In this document: positions 51,418 to 60,734 of the stretch, piece after piece
How the letters are laid out: every line of letters begins with the position of its first letter
Position numbering within the stretch: the first letter of the stretch is position 1
Source: Mugil cephalus
Lineage: Eukaryota; Chordata; Actinopteri; Mugiliformes; Mugilidae
Length of the DNA: 64,000 nucleotides
Assembly: GCF_022458985.1 (NCBI RefSeq)
Contig: NC_061782.1
Location: 7,085,672-7,149,671 of the forward strand
Direction of reading: 5' to 3'
Position numbers and translations under genes: made by a program
The notes under the pieces: model-generated
Told to the model about the DNA's origin: nothing
The model's input: the letters and a program-made list of their open reading frames with translations, nothing else
Databases searched by the model: none

Positions 51418-52620
51418 CTTCAGCCCGCAGAGCCGCTGAGTGAGCAGCTGCCCCTCCCCCTGGACAGCTGGCTCATTAGCATAGATCACGTGATTCGCCC
51501 TGCACCAATAGCGACGCCGGGGCGTCCCTCCCCGTTTTACGTCAGCGTCATAAAACCATAACAAAATTTTGCTGCGTTCAAACGCGGTCGGATAAATTCG
51601 GAGCTCAGGTGAGCGCTTTGAAATGTGCACACAAAGTTATGTTCAGATTCAGAAAACTTTATTTGTATCCAGGTGTCAATTGCGGGCACACAGAGCAGGC
51701 AACAACGAAAAGTGTGAGTGGATGAGTGGAAAAGCTCAGTTAAGAAATTAAATAACATAGAGTAAACTAATTTGAATGAATATATACATGAAATAAATGA
51801 AAAAACACACCTGGCGATGAGTAGTGCAACGACTCAACATCATATACAATATACATTAGGTAGGTAAACAATAAGCATATATCAAAGGAAAACGTCAACG
51901 TAGATATTATAGTGCCAATACAATATTTTATAAGGTCTGAATTAATCGTAAACGTTGAAATGTAATTACTGCACTTTAAAAATATAACTAAATGATCTGA
52001 AATCCTAGCTTGTGATAATACGACTAGACATCCCAGATTTCTGCGGATGACCTGTCCCCGGCTAAGCTATCCCCGAAAATGTCCCTATACTATGACTATA
52101 GCGTTTTATGAATGAGAAAAAAAATGTTGCGCGCAGACTTCAACTATTACGGTTGTCGCTGGCGCTGCTATTGACTTTACAGACATAGTAGTTTAAATAT
52201 GTTTAAATATGAACATATATATATTATATATCTTCATTCCATCTTAATGACATTAAATTATTGTTTCTTTCTTTATTTCTTTCCCTTTTTTCCATCTCCG
52301 AGCTGTAAATGTCTCCGGGTTTCATTTCATAAATCTGGTTTGTTAAATGACACCAAGAATGGGCGGGTTTTGTGCCGAGTGCGGCATTTACCGAAACATG
52401 TGAATGCAGCCCACGTCATTTGATGAGAAGCGACGGCTGAATTTTCCCAACAACTCATGAGAGATATTCCTTCAACTAATTTTACCTGTCTGCGCCTGGA
52501 CAAAAGACGTGAACGATAACTTGAGGGGATCCAGTCAGCTAGTGAGAGGAAGCCCACCACCAGCGACCCTTGAACTGAGCAGCTGTGATCTGAGGTAGCG
52601 GCGTTCACGTTGCTCCGCTA
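51418..52620. promoter_or_regulatory. Divergent sirt1/dnajc12 intergenic promoter region
   Basis: About 1.2 kb separates the two start codons, which point away from each other. On the sirt1 side are the palindrome ATCACGTGAT (51485-51494), CCAAT (51505-51509) and CRE-like TACGTCA (51538-51544). A retroposon-like segment at 51640-51730 separates these from the dnajc12 side, so a fully shared promoter is uncertain. Confidence 0.5.
51640..51735 (+). repeat. Retroposon 3'-end-like fragment
   Basis: Starts with TTCAGATTCAGAAAACTTTA, a common phrase at the 3' end of fish retroposons, then AATTGCGGGCACACAGAGCA. Short and non-coding. Confidence 0.5.
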
Positions 52621-52650
52621 AAAACACACGCATTTCTGCTACGGATTCTC

Positions 52651-55141
52651 ATGGAGGCTGTTTTAAGCTGCAAACCAGAGGACTTGGAGGACTACTACGG
52701 GTTATTAGGGTGTGATGAATTGTCATCGGTAAGTTCTGACCTCTGGGCTTTTGGCTCAGACTATTTGCTGCGCGACACAACGTCTGTCTATGTCCATAAG
52801 ACAAAATAGTCTAGAAATACAGTTGAAAAGTGGAAAATAACCAAGAGAGAGAGAGAAAGAGAGAAAACGTCTGAGAGATTTACAGGCATTCAGATATGCA
52901 CAAACTGTGTCTTCTTCAGAGGAGTCTGAACGAACAGAGACCTGTTGATGCATCTCCAAACTAGTCGTGTCATCCAACGTGAGTGCAGGTGGTGCAACAG
53001 TATTTTACTCAATTATTAATTCATATTGGTTATAACTAGTAAATTAAAAAAATAGTCAGTCGCCTGATTCTGTCAAGTCTGGAGAGACTGTGCATCATCT
53101 GTACGTCAACAGTTCATGTCTGTTTCATGATAATTACCCTTCGGGCTAAAAATAACACCAGCTACACTTGAACAAATGCAGCTGGACGCCTCAAATACAC
53201 TTAAAGCTATTGTTCACAAGGCAGAGTTGTGTAAGAATTAAAGAATTAAGAATGTAAGAATTAAATTTGATTGTTCCGTTCGTAGTCACAAAAACCTTGA
53301 ATTTCAGATATTTCAAACGTACAATAAATTACGAGAATTCATAATTCTTACAGACCGAACAGATTCTCAATGAATACAAGATCCGAGCTTTGGCGTGTCA
53401 CCCAGACAAACATCTAGACAACCCAAGAGCTGGTGAGTGAGAATCCTTTCGACAAGTTTTTTTTGTCTTTGTGTGATGTGAAGTACAAGTTAAATCATGT
53501 GTCTGTTTTTATTGGCTTTTTGGTCACACTCTGCTTACGTAGTCCACAAACACTTAATGTCTCTTTCTGATTGACTTCAAAGCAAATTATGGAAATTGGG
53601 AGCTGCTTATCATTGCATACAAAGAAAACATTGTTTACTTGTCCTTATTCTGTACGCACAATGTGCCATGTTTGCATTTTCTCTCTCTGTAACAGTGGCA
53701 GATTTCCAAAAGCTGCAGGAAGCTAAAGAAGTTCTATGCAATGAAACCAAAAGGAAAAACTACGACCACTGGAAACGAAGTGGCGTCACTATTCCCTTTC
53801 ATGACTGGCAAGCCATGAATGACTCAGTAAAAACTGTGAGTGATGTCTTTGCTTTGACATAGTCACAATACTGTGCAATCTCTGAAACATAAAATGATCC
53901 GTCTGCAGTCGATGCACTGGGCCGTGAGAAATAAGAAGGAACCGATGCTGGAGGCCGGCAAACCAGAGGGACAAGTCACCTCACAAGCAGGAGACCTTCA
54001 CTGTGAGCAGGAAGCACCAGACGTCCCTTCATATGAAGCTGTGCCACCCGCAAGTAAGTGAACTGTAATCTTTTTTTTTCTTCTTCTCATTTGCAACATG
54101 TAACAAAACATAACTGAAAAAACAACAGGCACAAAAATACTGGTTTTCCACTGGATCATGACCCCTGTTTTTATAACATTTTTAAAATCTGAAATTTGAG
54201 TTTCACCTCTATAACAGGCAATTAATAATCAACAGGAGCCCTCCAGGTAGCTACAGGAAAACTCAGGCAGCACAAGAGCCACTCGTGTGTGACATTAACA
54301 TCATAGAATATTGAAATATTGAATATTAAAGACAAGCTGCACGCCCACACTAGTTTTAATGAAGTGTTAGATTTTGCACTTCAAAGCTACCACTTTAAAT
54401 CTAATGATAACTTGGGAAGACGTCCAGAAAAGCCAGACAGCATTTCTGTTTTGTTTTTTTGTGTTGTTTTTTTCGCAGGTGCGGATGAATTTCATTTGTG
54501 AGGTTTATTGTTTCAAAAGATAATTTTCAGCTTCAAGTCCAAGTATCTAAAAAAGTATCTGATCTACTGATTTTCTTCAGGTTTTTAGCATCAGACCACA
54601 GGGCTACAGGGGTTAACTGATTCACTGTTCACTAATTCACTGTCCCTGCCTTTTCCTTTGCCAACTTCTCATTAAATACTTGTGATAAATTCACCCAAAA
54701 AGCACTGAAAAGGATGAGGTTGCATTAACAAATGTCCAAAGTTAGAAGGGAGTCATAACCTCAGTGACAAAGAGTTTTCACAGTACTGCAGTAAAACTCT
54801 CTGCTGTGTACTTGTTGAATAAAATCTCATTTTGAATGGTTATATGTGATCTTGTTATTATGACTTAATGAAATTTACATTTAATGTTTTCTATTACATT
54901 GTTGATTTTGTAGAACATTTAGTGTATCTTCATTGCATCATCATTTAAATCAGATTTGTTATTGTTTGTACTTGTAGTTCTCTTTTACAGTATGCAGTAT
55001 CTGTTTTTCTTGCAGCATGAAATCTTTCAGGATTAACTGTTTTATTATCACTGCTTAGGTGAATATTGCCATCGACGTTTCCGCTGGGCTGCTGACTCTC
55101 CGTCTAGTCTGCTGCAGAAGTTCAGAAATTATGAAATATAA
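52651..55141 (+). CDS. dnajc12: DnaJ heat shock protein family member C12
   Basis: J-domain co-chaperone of HSP70; in mammals it assists folding of the aromatic amino-acid hydroxylases. Five exons: 52651-52728, 53354-53432, 53696-53835, 53909-54053, 55059-55141, giving 174 residues (human 198). The J domain starts at DYYGLLGCDELS; the catalytic HPD is at residues 42-44, and KRKNYDHWKRSG closes the domain. Then VKTSMHWAVRNKKEPMLE, a variable linker, and the conserved tail RFRWAADSPSSLLQKFRNYEI ending at the stop. The shorter linker accounts for the length difference. It lies head to head with sirt1 and upstream of the 7SL gene. Confidence 0.95.
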
Positions 55142-56100
55142 GTACATTATGTGTTAACTGGATGTACGTTTGACTCTGTTAAGTGTAGCATATTTTTTTC
55201 CCGTCTTGCCGAAGTAGAAATTGTGACATGTTGTAAAATGTGTCTTTTGCAAGAGTGAAGCCTGTAAGAAATATGAGACCAATTCATGTTAGAATATTAT
55301 GTCTTTACTGTCGTTATGCCGTTGTCATTATGTTCACTAACACCTGATATTGATATGTTTAATGCTGTCCTGTATTTTCGTGTTGCTAATGTCAGGAACA
55401 TAAAACTGAAATATTTCATCGTCATCATTTACATTATGTGAATTATTTGTTATTGTTTTTAACAATTTCAACAAACTAATTTCTTCATTACATCTGTAAG
55501 TGCTTTTTGCTTTTACTGTTGTGCCGCTGACCCTTTGTTGCATTGTTGAGATGGGGCTGATAAGTAATACACAGATAATGCATTTTATTTTATAGAAATT
55601 ACACACTATCATACTTTGAATGCAACTCGCAACAAAGTGCACAATATTTACATATTTATAATGGTACGTTTTAGTCAACACAAGAACAAATCATGTAAAA
55701 TGTTACTGAAAACAGACTTATGCACCTTCAAATCAATTTCATTGGCAGCTTTTCAAAGCTACAAAACTACTGGAATTTTAACTATTGTCTTTGACATCAA
55801 ATCAAATAAGATAACATAAGATAAGTTAGGGCCTTGTGATGTGGAATGACCGCCCCAAAGGAATCAGGTCAACTGGGTGTGATCTCTTTTTATTTAAAAC
55901 ATACTTTTATCAGAGAGCGTTTTCCAGCTTTAATTAAATGCTGATTGAGATTTCAATTAATATTTCAATTGTATCACTGAGTGTTTTATTGTTTTTATTG
56001 ACTGTATCTTATGTGCCTGTTTTTATTTTAATTGCAGTCTTTGTAATGTTTTTGTAATGTTGCTTTAAAAGTGCTAATAAATCACATAAGTTGTACGCAA
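55142..56100 (+). other. dnajc12: dnajc12 3' untranslated region (end inferred)
   Basis: AT-rich non-coding sequence. An AATAAA within CTAATAAATCACATAAG near 56076 is the best distal polyadenylation signal, about 260 bp before the 7SL RNA start. Confidence 0.5.
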
Positions 56101-56315
56101 GGACGTGCACATGAAGAAATTAGATAGAAAAAACGTGAGTAAGTTCACAAAATACAGAATAAATATTAACAAAAACAAATGTAGGTTTATGTCCATGTTT
56201 GTTTCAAGCCGACACAAAAAATAATCACATCCAAATAAACTGAGGAGTTGTGCAGCCTCTCAGTGAATTAGGACGTTTCTCTTTCTTCACCACGGAGCGT
56301 CGCTGTGGTGCGTGA

Positions 56316-56342
56316 TGACGTCACATTTGTACACGTTAAAAG
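56316..56342 (+). promoter_or_regulatory. 7SL upstream Pol III elements: CRE/ATF site and TATA-like box
   Basis: A perfect palindromic TGACGTCA lies at 56316-56323 (-50 to -43 from the RNA start), and TTAAAAG at 56336-56342 (-30 to -24). Mammalian 7SL genes need an ATF/CREB site near -50 and a TATA-like element near -28 together with internal promoter sequences. This matches that layout. Confidence 0.85.
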
Positions 56343-56365
56343 CCCGATGAGCTCTTGTGTTTCTC

Positions 56366-56665
56366 GCCGGGTGCGGTGGCGCGCGCCTGTAATCCAAGCT
56401 ACCGGGAGGCTGAGGCTGGCGGATCGTTTGAGCTCAGGAGCTCTGAGCTGCAGCGGACTATGTCGATCGGGTGTCCGCACTAAGTTCGGTATCGATATGG
56501 TGCTCCTGGGGGAGCCCGGGACCACCAGGTCGTCTAAGGAGGGGTGCACCGGCCCAGGTCGGAAACGGAGCAGGTCAAAGCCCCCGTGCCGCTCAGTAGT
56601 GGGATCGCGCCTGTGAATAGACGCTGTAGTGCAGCCTGAGTAATATAGCGGGACACAGTCTTTTT
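56366..56665 (+). ncRNA. 7SL RNA (signal recognition particle RNA)
   Basis: Structural RNA of the signal recognition particle, transcribed by Pol III. The sequence is about 300 nt and collinear with vertebrate 7SL from GCCGGGTGCGGTGGCGCGCG to the terminal T5 run (56661-56665). The 5' and 3' Alu-domain halves are present (TGTAATCC...GGAGGCTGAGGC; GTAGTGGGATCGCGCCTGTG). The S domain is complete: GTCCGCACTAAGTTCGG, GACCACCAGGT, and the SRP54-binding helix 8 with GGTCGGAAACGGAGCAGGT (about 56558-56576). An intact S domain, an upstream promoter and the absence of a 3' A-tail argue for a functional gene, not a retro-pseudogene or Alu-like SINE. Confidence 0.95.
56661..56665 (+). terminator. Pol III T5 terminator of 7SL RNA
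   Basis: Five consecutive T directly after the conserved 3' end (ACACAGTC), the standard RNA polymerase III stop signal. Confidence 0.85.
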
Positions 56666-56689
56666 ATCATTTTCAACACCACACATGTG

Positions 56690-57345
56690 CTTATACGCTT
56701 ATACGCGAACTACTCTCGCAACACACGCCATTAAACATCTGTTTTTACGTCTTATAACACCTTCAACACTCGCTCTACATCTTCGCGTCTCCATTTAAAA
56801 CAACGAATTGCAACACCGCCTCCACCTGGAGAAGAGGAGGAATGACCAACCCTCTGAAAATCAGCATTCAACACAGAAAGTGAAAAGTAATAAACAAACG
56901 TAGAGCACAGAATGAAAGCAAATAGCTTTCATGAGAAATTATACATCATGAGAAATTATTCTGACTGCTGATTATTTCAGATACTGACATAATCAAACGG
57001 AATCCAGTTTTACTTTTCACATTATTACAAATTGAGTGCCAGATACAGTCAGTTTAGATATAACTACAGGTTTAAAGTGATTTTTAAGTTATTGTTTATG
57101 TGAAAAGGCGACTAAAAGATTCATAAATAACATTTCTAGTTCTTATTTAACACACACACCATCAAACAACAGCTTTTACATTATTACAACAGCTTCACTC
57201 GTACATCTTCTCTTCTACATTTTAAAAACCACCACTGTTTCAACACTGTCTCCACCTGGAGGAGAGGAGGAATGAACACTGGTCAACATTCAGGCCAAAT
57301 GTGGAAAATTGGAAAAGAAAGACGAAGCATAGAGAATACACTTAA
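56690..57345 (+). repeat. Diverged tandem duplication downstream of 7SL
   Basis: Blocks at about 56719-56845 and 57150-57275 correspond in order: ACACACGCCATTAAAC / ACACACACCATCAAAC, CTCTACATCTTC / CGTACATCTTC, and CCGCCTCCACCTGGAGAAGA / CTGTCTCCACCTGGAGGAGA followed by GGAGGAATGA in both. Offset about 430 bp. No coding content. Confidence 0.7.
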
Positions 57346-58260
57346 AAAGAAGACGAAGAAAATTCATTTGTGCAAAGAAGTTGCAAATGATTTAATTCAT
57401 ATTGTAAGAAACCAGGTGAGCTGAAACACATACTACATTGGAGCACCAGAAACCTATTTCTTGGATATGAACACAAGAAATCTCACATCACAGCAGCGAT
57501 AATATTAGTTTATGCTAAATTTTAGAAATCAAGCATAACTTCCACCTTGGCTCTATTGTTTCCAATGATAAAGACAATATGGAAGTTATAAAGCCAAGGA
57601 GGAAATATTTGACAGCATAACTTTATTATTTTCAATAATATGACTTTATGATTTCCAATAATAAATATATTGACAGCATAACTTCCACCAGAGGGAGTAA
57701 AATGCTTCAACAACCACATGAACGTAGCTGGCAATTCTTCAGGTTGAGTAATGCAGCCTGAACAAAGGTCAAGTAAGTTCAGCAGTTCACTTCCAGATTA
57801 TTCTAGTAGACACATCATTGTATAAGATTACCACAATTTTAATGGATTTAACGTCTGATATTACTATTGTATGCAAAATAACATTTGAATATTATAAGGC
57901 TTGAATGACACCACAGATTTGATAATATGCGTTACAACAACTTACAGTCACACACAGAATTACAGTGTATTGACATATTTACTATTGTATTGGGTATGTG
58001 TCATACAGCTTTTTAAAAAAAAAATTCACTTTGTTTTATTTATTTTATTGCCTATTATAGCTCATACATTGGTTTTATGAAGGATATTGTTGATTTATTT
58101 ATATTGTCCTGCTTGTACAGCACTTTGGTTCAATGGAGGTTGTTTTTAGATAAAATCTTATCTCATCGTATCTGTATGCCTTTTTGTAGCAGTGGTGGGG
58201 GTCGTGTGTGTGCGGTTTTGATAACACATCACGTACATTGACTGAGGTGGGTACTTTCTT
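57346..58260. other. Intergenic DNA upstream of herc4
   Basis: AT-rich. The part at 57530-57690 contains a motif (GCATAACTTCCACC or close) three times plus short inverted repeats; otherwise I see nothing recognisable. Confidence 0.4.
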
Positions 58261-58261
58261 T

Positions 58262-58390
58262 TCACCGCGGGAACGCGCATGCGCCACATCCATAGGCCGT
58301 ATGGGGGCATCTAGAACATTTCGGATGCTTCGCGACATTTCTTAGCCTCCGTGAAGCAAAACATAGCGAACGCACCACAGCTTCCGGTTA
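58262..58390 (+). promoter_or_regulatory. herc4: Probable herc4 promoter
   Basis: A locally CpG-rich patch with a palindromic NRF1-type GCGCATGCGC (58275-58284) and an ETS-type CTTCCGG (58381-58387). The coding exon has a splice acceptor (60351-60352) ahead of its ATG, so an upstream non-coding exon is expected; a donor-like ACACTG/GTAAGA lies near 58814. A second ETS-type site at 60039-60046 could mark an alternative start. Confidence 0.45.
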
Positions 58391-59151
58391 AATTGGTACG
58401 CCTTCAAATTAAAGTGCAACACATTTATAAAAAGAACCAAACGCTACTCTACAATTCTTCTAATAAGGTATTCAGATCATCTTTATGGTACTGTTAGTAT
58501 TTATTGAAACTGGAAGGCATGTTTGCACTTTCTCTCACTCATTGCCGCACTACTTTGGAAATCGAGCTTTTATATTGAAAAGAAAGAAAGCGGACTTACA
58601 GAGCTTAGTGCAGATGACTTGATGTGGGTTTTCGACAGCACCGTACAGCAGTTGTTGACAGAACTGTAGAGTGAAGGGACTTGGTAGGGTTATATTGTAC
58701 TACTACTATCTTGCACTCAGTTGGCCTTTTAATAATAAACAAACGAACAAACAAAAAAAATGGGCTGGCGTGTACGTTTTTCACAGTCGGACTGACTTGC
58801 GAGAAAAACACTGGTAAGATTTGGTGTTTTGTTTTGACGTTGCATTTCAATAACACCTGATTATGACTTGTTAAACTAACATATTTCAAGAGAGAATGAA
58901 TAACAGCTGTTTAGAGGGAGACTCTTAGCTATGCAGTTGCTTTAAGATACTAAAATGAACTCACAATTAGTTGGCTACAGTTAGCTTGCTAACAGAACCG
59001 TTAGTTGAAATCAAACTTTGTCACCATGTGTCGCACGCTTTTTTCTAAACACGTGTCATTGTGTTGTTTGCTGCCGTTTCTAAGGGGATTGTGGCAACTT
59101 AAATTACTGTCAAGTTAAAGTTGGTCAAGTTGCATTAGTCACGACTGATTA

Positions 59152-59850
59152 GTGATGTGTCATGGGCAAAAGAGCCGATGCTTGGTAGTGAATCAGGAGA
59201 GCCGATTCCCACTGAACGAGAGCCAAACGTCTGTGTTAATGTGGACAGTAGCCTCTGCGTCATTTAATGCAGAAGCATGAATTGCAGGTTAGTATTTCCA
59301 GTATTTCCAGTTGCTTGTTTTGGATCAATGAAGATGGTACACATGGAGAAAAGGTTAACTGATGAGCTTCAAAGATAATATAATACTTGTACGATATGAC
59401 TTTGGCTAAATTTCAGCCAAAGTTCCAGTCATCATTGCTGAAGGTGAAGCAGAAGTAGACACAAAAGAAATAACCCAACTGGCTAAAAAGACACAGCGCC
59501 GACTAGCGGTTTGGTTGAGTCTTTACAGAGTGAGCAAGACTGAGGAGCTCACATACATAAATGGCTCGCACTGGTGTACGCTACCTACATAGGCGAGAAT
59601 GCTTTTATAACACAATAACTGCAAAAAAAAAAGACAATTATTAGGCATCTTATAAAAACAATTGAATACAAAGGGGCTTATCAACACACAAACTGTATAT
59701 ATTTACTGTGTTGTGCTAAAATATTAGGTTATAAACGATTCAAAATACCGTAAAGAGTCGTCCGGGAGCCGAAAGAGTCGGCTCTTTTGTGGGAGATGCG
59801 AAAGAGTCGACTCTCAGAAAAGAGTCGAACTTCCCATCACTTATAACGGA
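59152..59850. mobile_element. Non-autonomous hAT-like element
   Basis: The ends are inverted: TTAGTGATG ... AAAGAGCCGA on the left and CGACTC...GAACTTCCCATCACTTA on the right, with repeated GAGTCG/GAGCCGA blocks of a type common in fish hAT elements. The interior is non-coding. No clean 8-bp target duplication was seen, so it is probably old. It lies in the presumed herc4 5' intron. Confidence 0.6.
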
Positions 59851-60398
59851 ACGTCAACAGACATGCTAGCTGTCAAAGTAAGAGGTCCACCTCCGCTTAA
59901 AACATAAGGAAATTCCTATAAATCTCACAAAAAAAACACCGAAAACATTATTTTTTATTATTACAATTGTTTTAAAAGCATATGCAATTAAATAACTCAC
60001 ATATAATGATATTTAATTTGTTAGCCCGGGCTCTCGAAACCGGAAGGGATGTTTGTGCAAGGTTTTAGCTAACCCGACGTAATTCACCTACTGCCGCTAA
60101 TTTAGCAGGCTAGTCTGTTTGCATGTCTCCAGGTCGGCTAATATTTTTGATGCACTGGCGTTATACGCGTGTATGTGTGTGTAATCCTAAAGACATGCAC
60201 GCGTGTGTTTAATGTAAGTACAGTGTTATTTAGCCCTACCGTCATGTGGCTGCCTTGCTAAAGTGAGAGGCAGCTGAAAGTGTGCCACTAAAAACTATTT
60301 TCCATGTGATTGTGCTGTGTAAGATTATTTTAGCGTAGGTATCTCTTCGCAGAGGCGGGCGTCCTGCCGGCACGTTTAACCAAAGGTGAAGAGCAACA

Positions 60399-60682
60399 AT
60401 GCTGTGCTGGGGAAATGCCTCCTACGGACAGCTAGGCTTGGGTGGCATTGATGAGGAGATTGTGGTTGAGCCACGAAAATGTGAATTCTTCCACGGGAAG
60501 CAAGTGTGTGACGTGGGGTGTGGCCGCAGACACACGGTTTTCGTGCTGGAGGATGGGACGGTGTACACCTGTGGCTGCAACGACCTGGGTCAGCTGGGAC
60601 ACGAGAAGTCCAGAAAGAAACCAGGTTGGTTGCATGTGTCTCTGTTTGGTTGCAGTGACACCTAAAAACCAGTTGTAAACAT

Positions 60683-60734
<52 letters not shown>

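Noticed and set aside
56268-56549. 93-residue minus-strand ORF near 7SL
   Set aside because: It is the reverse of the structural RNA gene and its promoter, with no protein similarity.
56366-56665. Alu-like SINE interpretation of the 7SL sequence
   Set aside because: Alu elements lack the S domain, which is complete here; Alu is primate-specific and there is no A-tail.
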